DNA of 64,000 bases from CAVUWL01 sp963700105 (GCA_963700105.1 CAVOWL010000004.1:1579722-1643721); one strand, 5' to 3'. Positions 17,196-26,433 are shown, numbered from the stretch's first letter. The notes: generated by a model not told the origin, from the sequence alone. Program-made: numbers and translations.

Positions 17196-18710
17196 ATGCC
17201 CCGACATGGCCCAGAGACCGCCGCCAGGAGGGCGCGGGGGTCGCGATCGCGACCGCCCTCGACTCCACCCCGGCAGCCGCGTAGAACCGATCTGGTCGCT
17301 CGCTTGGGCCTGGCCGGAGTCGAGGGGGCCCGCCAACGCGGAGCGCTGCTTCGCAGGCTGCTTGCGGCAGGCGATTGGGCAGCGCTGGCCGGGGCCTTGT
17401 GCCTGGCCACCGCGGCGACCTCCAGCACCGACATCGCGACGCTTTTTTGGGCCGCAATGTTCAGCCCGGTCTGGATCCTGGTGGTCAAGCTTCACGGGCT
17501 CTATGACAACGATCATCGCCGGATTCGCCACAGCACCCTTGACGAGCTGCCCGCGCTGATCTCGGCCAGCGCGCTTGGAACTCTGGCGCTCGATGGGCTC
17601 CTGGCGCTGAGTCCCGCCGGCCCACTCTCGCCGGAGAGCGCGATCCTGGTTGGCCTCGGCGCGCTGGTCGGCAGCTTCGTCATTCGAGCGATCGTGCGGT
17701 CTCTCTGGCACCGGCTGATCGGGCTGGCGGTCGGAGTCGCGATCGGGCCACCTGACTCAGTCGCTGTGGTGGCGCGCCGGCTCGCCACCCATCCCGAGAC
17801 GCGGCTGCGGCTGATCGGCTACCTCTCACCCAGCGCGGAGACCAGCCCTGGGTCCGTGAGCCTGCCGCGGCTCGGCTCGGGGGCCGAACTCTCGCGGGTG
17901 GCCTCTGAGTATGAGGTCGAGTGGGTAATCGTCACCGAGCCGGAGATGAGCGAGGATGCCGCCGAGCGTCTGATTGGGGAATGCAAGGCGACTGGGTTGG
18001 GGTTGACCTTCTTACCCCAGCATTACGGCCTGCTCGGACCCGGAGTCGAGTTAAACCGACTCGCCGACCTTCCCGTTCTCGATTTTCGCTTCTCCGATCC
18101 ATCCGGCTCCACGGTCGGGCTCAAGCGAGGGCTGGATCTGATCGGCTCGGCCGCAACGCTCGTCCTGCTCTCGCCACTTTTGCTGGGGACCGCGCTTTTC
18201 ATCCTGCTTGACTCCGGCAGGCCTGTGCTCTTTCGCCAGCGACGGATCGGCAAGGACGGCGAGCCCTTCACGATTGTCAAGTTCCGAACGATGGTGATCG
18301 ATGCCGAGGAGCAGCTCGGCGGCCTCGTCGACCTCGGTGGGCTCGAGCAGCCGGCCTTTAAGATCCGCGACGATCCCCGGGTCACCAGGGCGGGGCGGCT
18401 GCTGCGGCGCAGCAGCCTCGATGAGCTACCGCAGCTGGTCAACGTGCTGAGGGGGGAGATGTCTCTGGTCGGGCCCCGACCAGAGGAGGAGGCGGTCGTG
18501 GCTCTATATGACGAGCGACAGCGGATTCGACTCGCGGTGAAGCCCGGCATCACCGGACCGATGCAGGTTTATGGACGCAGCGATCTGACCTTTGAGGAGC
18601 GACTCGCAATGGAGCGCGATTACCTCGACAACCTCTCGATTACCGGCGATCTTGCGATCTTGCTGCGCACACCGGGGGCGATCGTGCGCGGTGAGGGCGC
18701 CCGCCCATAG
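17196..18710 (+). CDS. Polyprenyl-phosphate sugar-1-phosphate transferase (initiating glycosyltransferase)
   Basis: 504 residues from ATG 17196, which follows the ligase stop by 7 bases and has GGGTGAGCGG upstream; the frame is open to 17151 but that start would overlap the ligase. The N-terminal half holds about four to five membrane helices and a CoA-binding-like domain. The C-terminal half (about 300-504) is the bacterial sugar transferase domain: LFRQRRIGKDGEPFTIVKFR, the RRSSLDELPQLVNVL helix and GEMSLVGPRP. Such enzymes load the first sugar phosphate onto undecaprenyl phosphate. Donor sugar cannot be told from sequence. It is the committed step for the polysaccharide locus. Confidence 0.93.
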   Translation: MPRHGPETAARRARGSRSRPPSTPPRQPRRTDLVARLGLAGVEGARQRGALLRRLLAAGDWAALAGALCLATAATSSTDIATLFWAAMFSPVWILVVKLHGLYDNDHRRIRHSTLDELPALISASALGTLALDGLLALSPAGPLSPESAILVGLGALVGSFVIRAIVRSLWHRLIGLAVGVAIGPPDSVAVVARRLATHPETRLRLIGYLSPSAETSPGSVSLPRLGSGAELSRVASEYEVEWVIVTEPEMSEDAAERLIGECKATGLGLTFLPQHYGLLGPGVELNRLADLPVLDFRFSDPSGSTVGLKRGLDLIGSAATLVLLSPLLLGTALFILLDSGRPVLFRQRRIGKDGEPFTIVKFRTMVIDAEEQLGGLVDLGGLEQPAFKIRDDPRVTRAGRLLRRSSLDELPQLVNVLRGEMSLVGPRPEEEAVVALYDERQRIRLAVKPGITGPMQVYGRSDLTFEERLAMERDYLDNLSITGDLAILLRTPGAIVRGEGARP

Positions 18711-18721
18711 CCATACAAACC

Positions 18722-19600
18722 GTGCCCCGATCGCCCGAGCTTGAGGTCGTGATCGTCAGTCATGGAGCGGCACCGCTGCTGCGCAGCTGCCTGCGCTCCC
18801 TCGCCGCACATCCTCCCAGCGTTGGGCAGGTGCGGGTGAGTGTGATCGACAGCGGTAGCCCCGACGGGACGCCCGAGATGGTCGAGCGCGAGTTCCCCGC
18901 GGTCAACCTGATTCGTCGCGGCAACATAGGCTTCTCCGCCGCCAACAACCTCATCCTGCGCAGAAGCGAGGCGGCGGCGGTGCTGCTGTTGAACCCCGAT
19001 ACCGAGGTCTTTGCCGGGACCTTGGACGCGACCCTTTCACGACTTCACTCAGAGCCACGGATTGGCATGGTCGGTTGCAAGCTGGTGACCGAGTCGGGCG
19101 AGCTCGACCACGCCTGCAAGCGCTCCTTCCCCACCCCGTTGAGCGCCCTGGCTCATTTCACCGGGATCGGTCGCGCGAAGAATTCCCCAAGCTCACTGAG
19201 CGCCTACCGGGCCACCCACCTTGGCGAGGATCAGCCGGGCGAGGTCGACGCCGTCAATGGCGCCTTCATGCTTTGCCGCCGCGAGGCGATCGATCAGGTT
19301 GGCCTGCTCGATGAGGGCTACTGGCTCTACATGGAGGATCTCGACTGGTGCGCACGATTCTGGCGCGCGGGCTGGAAGGTCTTCTATGAGCCCGCCGGGG
19401 TCGCCCTGCACGTCAAGGGTGGCTCCAGCGCCCGGCGCCGCGCCCCCAAACAGGAGCTCGCCTTTCACCGTGGCATGGGTCGCTTTTACCGTCGCTTTGA
19501 GGCCCCACGGCGCCCGCCGCTACTAAACCTCGCGGTCTATCTGGGGATCGGCGCCAAGCTGGCGATCAGTCTCGCCATCGGCGCAATCTCAGAGCGCTAA
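18722..19600 (+). CDS. Family 2 glycosyltransferase, rhamnosyltransferase-like
   Basis: 292 residues from a GTG 11 bases after the previous stop. GT-A fold: LEVVIVSHGAAPLLRSCL at the N-terminus, the donor-site LLNPDTEV, and the late motif GYWLYMEDLDWCARFWRAGWKVFYEP with LHVKGGSSAR, as in WbbL-type rhamnosyltransferases. A last hydrophobic segment (about 270-287) may tether it to the membrane. The adjacent convergent rml genes make dTDP-rhamnose a likely donor (inference). Its stop overlaps the rmlC stop tail-to-tail by 4 bases. Confidence 0.88.
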   Translation: MPRSPELEVVIVSHGAAPLLRSCLRSLAAHPPSVGQVRVSVIDSGSPDGTPEMVEREFPAVNLIRRGNIGFSAANNLILRRSEAAAVLLLNPDTEVFAGTLDATLSRLHSEPRIGMVGCKLVTESGELDHACKRSFPTPLSALAHFTGIGRAKNSPSSLSAYRATHLGEDQPGEVDAVNGAFMLCRREAIDQVGLLDEGYWLYMEDLDWCARFWRAGWKVFYEPAGVALHVKGGSSARRRAPKQELAFHRGMGRFYRRFEAPRRPPLLNLAVYLGIGAKLAISLAIGAISER

Positions 19601-20154
19601 AACGGCAACGAGTCGGCGAGCTCACAGAGCCGCGGAGCGCTCCTGTCCCGCTCGGAGAGAAGCGCCTGGGCTCCCGCCTCCAGCGGCCACTGGACCGCCA
19701 CCTCGGGATCATCCCAGGCGATGCCGGCCTCGGTCAAAGGATCGTAGGGACTGGAGAGCAGGTAGGTGACGTCGGCGACCTCGCTGAGCACCAAGAAACC
19801 GTGGCCGAAACCGACCGGTACGAAGAGCTGGCGATGGCTCTGATCGTCAAGGATGTGGCCCTCCCAGCGTCCGAAGCTGGCAGAACCGCGGCGAAGATCA
19901 ACCGCGACATCGAAGATCTTGCCGCGAGGACAGCGGACCAGCTTGGCCTGGCCCGGCTCGGTTTGAAAGTGCAGTCCGCGCAGGGTGTGGCGCAGCGAGC
20001 GCGACTGGTTGTGCTGGACGAAATCCACTCCCACACCCTGCTCTGCCCAAGTGTCGCGGCGGAAGGTCTCGACCAAGAAACCGCGCTCGTCGCCGTGGAC
20101 CTGTGGCTCCAAGAGCGCCACCCCATCGATCGCGGTAGGGAGGCGTTTTGGCAT
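19597..20154 (-). CDS. rmlC: dTDP-4-dehydrorhamnose 3,5-epimerase
   Basis: 185 residues from ATG 20154; a longer frame has no homology. Cupin fold with the family signatures DERGFLVETFR, HTLRGLHFQ (catalytic His), KLVRCPRGKIFDVAVDLR, PVGFGHGFLVLSE and YLLSSPYDP. It converts dTDP-4-keto-6-deoxyglucose to the rhamnose configuration. Its ATG overlaps the rmlB TGA by one base (TGATG), so translation is probably coupled. It is the last gene of rmlA-D-B-C. Confidence 0.95.
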   Translation of the reverse strand: MPKRLPTAIDGVALLEPQVHGDERGFLVETFRRDTWAEQGVGVDFVQHNQSRSLRHTLRGLHFQTEPGQAKLVRCPRGKIFDVAVDLRRGSASFGRWEGHILDDQSHRQLFVPVGFGHGFLVLSEVADVTYLLSSPYDPLTEAGIAWDDPEVAVQWPLEAGAQALLSERDRSAPRLCELADSLPF

Positions 20155-21137
20155 CAGCTGAGGCTCTTGCCGTATTGGCGCTGGTAGTACTCGCGGTAAT
20201 CCCCGGAGCGGATCGGCTCCCACCACTCTTGGTTATCGCGGTACCACTCAACGGTGCGCTTCAGCCCGTCGGCAAATCGAACCTCCGCCTCCCAGCCAAG
20301 CTCTGAGCGAATCTTCTCACTTCCCAGCGAGTAGCGGCGATCGTGGCCAGGGCGATCGGGGACGTATTCGATCAGCGAGGGATCGGCGCCGGTCAGCTCG
20401 ATCACCCGCTTGATCACCTCGATGTTTTCAGCCTCATCGGGGCCACCGACGTTGTAGGCCTCGCCCGGGCGACCGCTCATCAGCACCGCCTGGATGCCGC
20501 GACAGAAGTCCTCAACGTAGAGCCAGTTACGGACCTGGCGACCGTCGCCGTAAACGGGCAGCGAGTCACCGTGCATGGCATTGAGGATGATCAGCGGGAT
20601 CAGCTTCTCGGGGTATTGGCGCGGGCCATAGTTGTTGGAGCCCCGGCAGATCAGCGCCTCGATGCCGTAGGTATGGGCGTGGGCGGAGACGAGGAGGTCT
20701 CCAGCAGCCTTGGTCGCCGAATAGGGCGAGGATGGATCGAGCGGTGAGCTCTCGGTAAATGAGCCCGACTCAATCGAGCCGTAGACCTCATCGGTTGAGA
20801 CCTGGAGGTAGCGCTCAACCCCCAGCTCACGGGCGGCATCAAGCAGAACCCCGGTGCCGATCACATGGGTGCGAGCGAAGGCCGCCTGATCGTCGATCGA
20901 GCGATCGACATGGGACTCGGCGGCAAAGTTGACGACGGCCTCCGCGCCCTGCATCGCCTCTCGCACCAGCGCCGGGTCCTCGATCGCGCCGACGATCAGC
21001 TCCACGGATTCAGGCAGATTCTCGCGACGCCCGGCGTATGTCAGCTTGTCGAGAACAGTGACCTCGTGCTCGGCACCGAGGAGACGAACGTAGGTTGAGC
21101 CGATGAAGCCGGCGGCTCCTGTCACCAGCAGTTTCAT
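20154..21137 (-). CDS. rmlB: dTDP-glucose 4,6-dehydratase
   Basis: 327 residues from MKLLVTGAAGFIGS. Extended SDR with GAAGFIGS nucleotide motif, FAAESHVDRSI, STDEVYGS, and catalytic YSATKAAGD; RGSNNYGPRQYPEKLIP is the dTDP-sugar signature. It makes dTDP-4-keto-6-deoxy-D-glucose. The start overlaps the rmlD stop by 4 bases (ATGA). Confidence 0.96.
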   Translation of the reverse strand: MKLLVTGAAGFIGSTYVRLLGAEHEVTVLDKLTYAGRRENLPESVELIVGAIEDPALVREAMQGAEAVVNFAAESHVDRSIDDQAAFARTHVIGTGVLLDAARELGVERYLQVSTDEVYGSIESGSFTESSPLDPSSPYSATKAAGDLLVSAHAHTYGIEALICRGSNNYGPRQYPEKLIPLIILNAMHGDSLPVYGDGRQVRNWLYVEDFCRGIQAVLMSGRPGEAYNVGGPDEAENIEVIKRVIELTGADPSLIEYVPDRPGHDRRYSLGSEKIRSELGWEAEVRFADGLKRTVEWYRDNQEWWEPIRSGDYREYYQRQYGKSLS

Positions 21138-21985
21138 GGCGCCTCGACTCCGGCTTGGCGCTGGGAAAGATAAGCGGCTAGGCCGTCTTGCCAAGGGGGG
21201 AGCCGGATCGCGTGCTCGCGCTGGCTTATGAGCGCTGAGAACGGCGGCCGAGGGGCCGGGCGCCCGAGCATCTCCGTCGTCCCCGAAAGGACCTTGCACT
21301 CGACCTTTGCCTGCTCGAAGATCTCGCGGGCAAACTCATACCACGAGCATTTTCCGGCCGCCGCCATATGGTGGATGCCGAACTCGAGCCCCTCGATCAG
21401 GCGGATGATTCCGTAGGCGAGGTGCCAGGTGTAGGTGGGCGATCCGACCTGATCGCGGACCACCAGGACCTCGCCGTGATCGGCGGCGAGGCGCAGCATC
21501 GTCTCGACGAAATTGCTGCCGCCGACGCCGAAGAGCCACGAGGAGCGCACGATGAAGTGGCGCTTGTTCGCGGCTGAGGACGCCTCCTCTCCGGCCAGCT
21601 TGGTGCGCCCGTAAGCCGAGAGCGGCGCCGGTTGATCGGTCTCCACGTAGGGGGCGCCCTTGGCGCCGTCAAAGACGTAATCGCTGGAGACGTAGACGAC
21701 GCTGGCACCGATCGTCGCGGCGCTGGCTGCGAGGTTGCCGGCAGCCGTGCCATTGACGGCAAACGCCGCGTCCTCAGCCTCCTCGGCCCCGTCGACGTCG
21801 GTGAAGGCGGCACAGTTGATGACAACGTCGGGGTGCTCGAGGTCCAGCTTCCTCTCGACGACGGCGGCGGCGGTCACGTCCAGCTCGGCGTGACCAAACC
21901 CGACCACGTCGTGACCGGCGTTGCCGGCGGCCAGCATCAAGTCGCGACCGAGCATCCCGGCCGCGCCCGTGACCAGGACCTTCAC
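21134..21985 (-). CDS. rmlD: dTDP-4-dehydrorhamnose reductase
   Basis: 283 residues from a GTG. Extended SDR with VLVTGAAGMLGRDL, INCAAFTDVDGAE, SSDYVFDG and catalytic YGRTKLAGE; SSWLFGVGGSNFVETML matches RmlD. It performs the final reduction to dTDP-L-rhamnose. It follows rmlA by 67 bases and overlaps rmlB. Confidence 0.96.
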   Translation of the reverse strand: MKVLVTGAAGMLGRDLMLAAGNAGHDVVGFGHAELDVTAAAVVERKLDLEHPDVVINCAAFTDVDGAEEAEDAAFAVNGTAAGNLAASAATIGASVVYVSSDYVFDGAKGAPYVETDQPAPLSAYGRTKLAGEEASSAANKRHFIVRSSWLFGVGGSNFVETMLRLAADHGEVLVVRDQVGSPTYTWHLAYGIIRLIEGLEFGIHHMAAAGKCSWYEFAREIFEQAKVECKVLSGTTEMLGRPAPRPPFSALISQREHAIRLPPWQDGLAAYLSQRQAGVEAP

Positions 21986-22052
21986 CGCCCGCCCCCCCGA
22001 CTGCAGCCGGGAAAAGGTGCATCGCCTGCAAGCGTTCGCCCGATTCGATTCA

Positions 22053-23126
22053 TCAGACGATTTCTATCTCAGAGTTATCGCCAACCAGAAGGCGCAGCGT
22101 CTTTGGCAGCCCGTCGCTACGGGTCAGCTTCACGTTGCGCCCGAGCAGGCTGGCCTCCATCCGCGTTCCCAGGTCCGAGACCACCGACCCCGCCAGCACG
22201 ATCGAGTGCTCAACTTCGGAGCGGCAGATGCAAACGTCGGCCGCAATCGAGGTGTAGGGGCCGATGTAGGCATCCTCGATGCGCGCGTTGGCGCCGATCA
22301 CGGCGGGCCCGCGAACCACAGAGCCGGCGACGACAGCTCCCTTCTCAACGATCACCCGCCCCTCGATCCGAGAGCCGTCGGTATCCCCATCGATTCGGGA
22401 TTCGATCTCCTCCAGCACAAGCCGGTTGGCCTCCAGCATGTCGGCCAGCTGCCCGGTGTCCTTCCACCAGCCGGTTACCACCTCCGATTGGACTCGGTGA
22501 CCGCTGTCGATCAATCCCTGGATCGCCTCGGTGATCTCAAGCTCGCCGCGCCAGGATGGCTCCAGCCGACCCGCCGCCTCAAAGATCGAGGGGCTGAACA
22601 GATATACGCCGACCAGGGCGAGGTTGGAGGGAGGGTCCTTCGGCTTCTCGACCAGCCGCACGATTCGCTCGCCATCGAGCTCGGCAACCCCATATGAGCT
22701 CGGGTCCTCAACCGGAGTGAGGAGGATCAGCGCGTCGGGTTCGGACTGGCGAAATGTGGCGACGAGGCCACGCAGGCCGTCGCGGAGCAGATTGTCGCCG
22801 AGATACATGACGAAGGACGAGCCGCCGATGAACTCCTCGGCTGTGAGCACGGCGTGGGCGAGGCCGGCCGGCTTGTCCTGGACGATGAAGGTGATCTTCG
22901 CCCCAAATTCGCTGCCATCGCCGACCGCGGCGCGGATCTCATCCCCAGTCTCGGGCGCGATGATTATCCCGATCTCGGTTACGCCGGCATCGACCAGGGC
23001 CTCGATCCCATAGAAGAGGACTGGTTTGTTGGCAACCGGTACGAGCTGCTTCGCCGAGGTGTGGGTGATGGGGCGCAGGCGGGTGCCGGCCCCGCCGGAG
23101 AGGATCAGTCCCTTCAAAGACTCCAT
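22053..23126 (-). CDS. rmlA: Glucose-1-phosphate thymidylyltransferase, long form
   Basis: 357 residues from MESLKGLILSGGAGTR; the longer frame upstream is discarded because homology begins here. The nucleotidyltransferase half has GGAGTRLRPITHTSAKQLVPV, the uridylyl/thymidylyl signature, and YLGDNLL with Asp for metal. The C-terminal third (about 240-357) is a left-handed beta-helix (VVAGSVVRGPAVIGANARI), as in the StrD-like long RmlA forms; short RmlA is about 290 residues. It begins dTDP-rhamnose synthesis. It starts 30 bases from the divergent GT2 at 23157, so the two share a compact promoter region. Confidence 0.94.
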   Translation of the reverse strand: MESLKGLILSGGAGTRLRPITHTSAKQLVPVANKPVLFYGIEALVDAGVTEIGIIIAPETGDEIRAAVGDGSEFGAKITFIVQDKPAGLAHAVLTAEEFIGGSSFVMYLGDNLLRDGLRGLVATFRQSEPDALILLTPVEDPSSYGVAELDGERIVRLVEKPKDPPSNLALVGVYLFSPSIFEAAGRLEPSWRGELEITEAIQGLIDSGHRVQSEVVTGWWKDTGQLADMLEANRLVLEEIESRIDGDTDGSRIEGRVIVEKGAVVAGSVVRGPAVIGANARIEDAYIGPYTSIAADVCICRSEVEHSIVLAGSVVSDLGTRMEASLLGRNVKLTRSDGLPKTLRLLVGDNSEIEIV

Positions 23127-23156
23127 GCGAGCCTGCAACCCTACCGAGCGAGCACC

Positions 23157-24086
23157 ATGCGACCGGCCGTCTTCATACCGAACTACAACGGAGCGCAGCG
23201 CCTCAGGCGGGCGCTGGAGAGCCTGCGCGAGCAGACGCGACCGGTCGAGGTGGTGGTTGCCGACAACGGGTCGGCGGACGACTCGGCGGCGTTGGTGCGA
23301 GAGGAGTTCCCCGAGGTAAGTCTGCTCGAGCTGGGACAAAACCTCGGCTTCGGCTCGGCGATAAACCGTGCCGTGCACGAGCATCCGGCCGACCCGCTGA
23401 TCCTGCTCAATAACGACGTCGAGTGCGAGCCGCGGTTCGCCGAGGCGATGCTGGATACAGCCGGCGGGGGAGCCCAGATGGTCGCCGGGGTGCTGGTGCA
23501 GGAAGCTGCGCCGGGTCGAATCGACTCAGCCGGAGTGATCGCCGACCGCACGCTGATGGGTTTCGACTACCTGCACGGGGAGCCGGCTGAGATAGCGCGA
23601 AGTGCGCCCGACCCGCTTGGACCGACCGGGGGAGCCGCGCTCTATCGGCGAGAGGCATTCGAGGCCGTGGGGGGCTTCGATGAGCGAATCTTCCTCTACT
23701 ACGAGGACCTGGACCTGGCGCTGCGGATGGCCGCATCAGGAGCTAGCTGCCGGCTCGCGCCGGAGGCTCGGGCGGTCCATGCCTACTCGGCGAGCCTGGG
23801 CGCAAAGAGCGGCGAGAAGTTCGCCCGCACCGGCTGGAGCCGTGGTTACCTGCTGCGGCGCTACGGGGTGATGTCTCAGCCGAGGCTGGGGTTGCGGGCG
23901 CTTGCCTGTGAGACAGCAATCTGCGCCGGGCAGCTGGTCATGGACCACACGGCGAAGGGAATCGGCGGGAGGGTTCGGGGCTGGCGAGAGGGCGGGGGCT
24001 TAGAGCTACGCGAGGTGGGCGAGGCGTCGCTGCTGGAGATCTCAGCCCGCCAGGCACTCGCCCTGCGCCGGCGCCGACGCGGCTGA
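23157..24086 (+). CDS. Family 2 glycosyltransferase
   Basis: 309 residues from ATG 23157, where homology starts (MRPAVFIPNYNGAQRLRRAL). GT-A motifs: VVVADNGSADDS, LILLNNDVECEP (donor/metal DxD region), GAALYRREAFEAVGGFDERI and FLYYEDLDLALRMAASG. The C-terminal 70 residues are basic and helical, perhaps membrane-associated. It resembles rhamnosyltransferases of wall-polysaccharide loci. It is transcribed away from rmlA. Confidence 0.88.
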   Translation: MRPAVFIPNYNGAQRLRRALESLREQTRPVEVVVADNGSADDSAALVREEFPEVSLLELGQNLGFGSAINRAVHEHPADPLILLNNDVECEPRFAEAMLDTAGGGAQMVAGVLVQEAAPGRIDSAGVIADRTLMGFDYLHGEPAEIARSAPDPLGPTGGAALYRREAFEAVGGFDERIFLYYEDLDLALRMAASGASCRLAPEARAVHAYSASLGAKSGEKFARTGWSRGYLLRRYGVMSQPRLGLRALACETAICAGQLVMDHTAKGIGGRVRGWREGGGLELREVGEASLLEISARQALALRRRRRG

Positions 24087-24101
24087 GCGAGGGATTGGGA
24101 C

Positions 24102-24500
24102 TCAGTTACGCAGCAAGCGGGCGCGGGCGCGGCGCAAGAAGCCCGCATAGCCCGACCTCAACCTTGCGACCTCAACCGCCAGATCGTGGTTTTGGACCTC
24201 CAGATCGTGGCTCTGGGCCGCCAGATTGTGGTTTTGAACCCCAAGATCGTGGTTTTGAGCCGCCAGCTGATCGCGGTGTAGCTGGCTCTCGACCAGCTCT
24301 GCGCGGACGCTCTCAAGCTCGGCGCTGGCAAGATCCCGCTCTTCCTCCACCCCGGTCAGACGGCGCGCCGATGGCATCGGGCCAGAGCGCGGCTCGCATT
24401 CGTGGGAGCGAGCGAGTCGACGGATCTCTGAAGCCAGCTCGGAGTTCACCCGAAGTAGTTCGGCGACGCGGCGCCCATCTCCGAATTCCAGCACGGTCAC
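24102..24500 (-). CDS. Small coiled-coil protein with heptad tandem repeats
   Basis: 132 residues from GTG 24500, one base after the GT4-GT2 stop, so likely cotranscribed. Residues about 50-115 are a continuous predicted coiled coil; its core is four exact-length heptads of the type QNHDLxV encoded by 21-bp DNA repeats. The C-terminus (LRRARARLLRN) is strongly basic and may touch the membrane. No enzyme motif is present. Coiled-coil tails occur on two other proteins of this locus (32713-33687 and 41054-42277), so a scaffolding or length-gauge role is possible but unproven. Confidence 0.6.
   Translation of the reverse strand: MTVLEFGDGRRVAELLRVNSELASEIRRLARSHECEPRSGPMPSARRLTGVEEERDLASAELESVRAELVESQLHRDQLAAQNHDLGVQNHNLAAQSHDLEVQNHDLAVEVARLRSGYAGFLRRARARLLRN
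24181..24264. repeat. Four 21-bp tandem repeats encoding coiled-coil heptads
   Basis: Four consecutive 21-bp units (consensus AGATCGTGGTTTTG plus 7 variable bases) begin at 24181, 24202, 24223 and 24244. They keep the frame of the minus-strand coiled-coil gene. Differences lie mostly in the last third of each unit. Such arrays can gain or lose units and change coiled-coil length. Confidence 0.85.
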
Positions 24501-24501
24501 C

Positions 24502-26433
24502 TCATCCCGGTGCTTCAGCGGTCCAACTGGTCTCGGCCATGCGGATGCGGGCCAACGCCTCCTCCCAGCTACGGGAGTGGACCGCTGCCCCGAGGGATCT
24601 CATCAGCGAGTCGCCGTGCACCCTGTATTTCGCCAGTCGGTCGGGAATCACCGCCCCGAATCTACCGCCGGCCCTGAGCGTTCGATAGAGCTCCCAGTCG
24701 CTGTGGATCACGGCGTTGGGGTCGAAGCCATAGCCAAGTTCTGAAAACAGCCTGCGAGGAATCACCGCGATGGTATCCCCGTCCCAGTTGGCGGAGTCTT
24801 CATGGAGAACTGAGTTGCCGAGCGGAGCGTAGCCAGCCTCGATTGGCCCACCGTCGGGGTCGATGAACCCCAGCCAGCAGGTCACGTAGGCCAGCTCGGG
24901 CTCCCGACCAAAGATGGCGAGCGCCCGTGATACGAACTCTGGCTCGAGCATGTTGTCGGCGTCGAGCATCACCAGGAAATCTCCCCGCGCAACTCGGGCG
25001 CCCAAGTTGCGCGCCGCGGACTCCCCCTGATTGAGCTGGGTGATAACGCTGACACGCCCGTCGGCGGCCAGCCGGTCGAGGATCCCGTCTTCTTCTTTGA
25101 ACGAGCCGTCATTGACGATCACCACGTCGAGGTCGCGGTGGGTCTGCTCAAGCAGAGAGCGCACCACTTCTTCGACGTAGGCGGAGGAGCGGTAGTAGGG
25201 AACGATCGCCGTCACCGAGGGCAGCGCCACCGGCTCGGCTGGCCGCGAGACCTTGACGCGGGCCGGTACGAGCATGCTTTCGTAGGCATTGAGTATCTGG
25301 TTCGGGTCGGTGAGCTGGCGCAGCCGCTCGAAGATCGCCCCCGAGGTTCTGACCTCCTCGATTGCCTCGCGATTCTCGAGCAATCCGGTGAGAGCCCGAC
25401 ACAGCGCCCCGGGTCCGAGTCCTTCGGTGTGCCAACCGGTCACTCCGGGCTCGACGATCTCGGTCAGACCACCGACCGGGGTTGCGAGAATCGGCAGCCC
25501 ACTGCGCATCGCCTCGGTCGCCGCGTTCCCCCATACCTCAAAGGCGGATGAAACAACAAGGAGGTCGTGCTGGGCCCAGCGCCGCTGCACCTCCTCGTAG
25601 GGGAGCTCACCCTCGATGCGAATGCGGGGATCGTCTCCGCAAACGGCTTCGATCGTCGCACGCATCGATTGCTCGGTCGGGGCCGTGGAGGTATCCCCTC
25701 CGATCAGGGTCAGCTGCCAATCATCTCGGGGAAGCCGCAGGCACGCCTCGATCAGATCGAGCGGTCGCTTGAACTGCTGCAGTCGGCCCACGTAGAGGAG
25801 CCGCAGCGGCTCCGTCGGGTCTCGATGCCTCACAAGTGGCGGCGCTTGCGGAATCCGAAGTGGAGGCCGGATCAAAACCGCCTCGGGAAGGGAGAGGCTC
25901 GAGTAGTAGCGCCGGTAGAGGGACAGCGTGTCCCCACCGCGCCACAGCACCCGGTCGGCGAGGCGGAACTGCTCACGCTCGATGTCGGCGGTGAATCTCA
26001 TCTCCTCATTGCTGAGCGCGTCGTGAAGGCAGATCAACTCCGCCGTGCTGGCCAGCCTGACCCCAACGAGCGTCTGCCCGAGCAGCGGATGGCCCGCCCG
26101 ACGCGCCTGGAGAGGCACCAGGCCGTGGCCTTGATAGTCGGATACCTCGAGGTAGCCGGGTCCTCCCGAGTCGCTGTAGGCCGCCTCGATCGCGGCCAAG
26201 ACCGCAGCGGAGCGCCGATGGTTCGCGCAGCTATATGAAATCGATGGAGGAGCCTCGACGTCAGCATAGATTTCGCGCACCCCGGGGGCTGGCATTGGGG
26301 GCGCGCCCTCCTCGCGGGCGCTGTGCACCAGCGTCACCTCGTGCTTTTTGCCGAGGAAGGTGGCCAGGCGCCTGACCGAATGTCCGATGCCGCCCGAATC
26401 GTCATGCTCGGGTGAGACGAGACAGATCCTCAC
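24502..26433 (-). CDS. Two-domain glycosyltransferase: GT4 fused to GT2
   Basis: 643 residues. Residues 1-390 are a GT-B family 4 enzyme: MRICLVSPEHDDSGGIGHSV (acceptor loop), LLYVGRLQQFKRPLDLIEA, and the EX7E-like region SSAFEVWGNAATEAMRSGLP with PVGGLTEIV. Residues about 408-640 are a GT-A family 2 enzyme: VTAIVPYYRSSAYVEEVV, VIVNDGSFKEED, LVMLDADNMLEPEF and a late HSDWELYRTLR. The linker is about 20 residues. One chain could add two successive sugars. It lies downstream of a GT2 whose stop overlaps its start by 4 bases. Confidence 0.9.
   Translation of the reverse strand: MRICLVSPEHDDSGGIGHSVRRLATFLGKKHEVTLVHSAREEGAPPMPAPGVREIYADVEAPPSISYSCANHRRSAAVLAAIEAAYSDSGGPGYLEVSDYQGHGLVPLQARRAGHPLLGQTLVGVRLASTAELICLHDALSNEEMRFTADIEREQFRLADRVLWRGGDTLSLYRRYYSSLSLPEAVLIRPPLRIPQAPPLVRHRDPTEPLRLLYVGRLQQFKRPLDLIEACLRLPRDDWQLTLIGGDTSTAPTEQSMRATIEAVCGDDPRIRIEGELPYEEVQRRWAQHDLLVVSSAFEVWGNAATEAMRSGLPILATPVGGLTEIVEPGVTGWHTEGLGPGALCRALTGLLENREAIEEVRTSGAIFERLRQLTDPNQILNAYESMLVPARVKVSRPAEPVALPSVTAIVPYYRSSAYVEEVVRSLLEQTHRDLDVVIVNDGSFKEEDGILDRLAADGRVSVITQLNQGESAARNLGARVARGDFLVMLDADNMLEPEFVSRALAIFGREPELAYVTCWLGFIDPDGGPIEAGYAPLGNSVLHEDSANWDGDTIAVIPRRLFSELGYGFDPNAVIHSDWELYRTLRAGGRFGAVIPDRLAKYRVHGDSLMRSLGAAVHSRSWEEALARIRMAETSWTAEAPG

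Noticed and set aside
16788..17711. 307-codon minus-strand frame across the ligase/sugar transferase junction
   Set aside because: Arg/Gln-rich shadow; both plus-strand genes are strongly supported by motifs.
24181..24264. Tandem 21-bp repeats considered as a CRISPR array
   Set aside because: No spacers between units, period equals seven codons and lies in frame within a coiled-coil gene.
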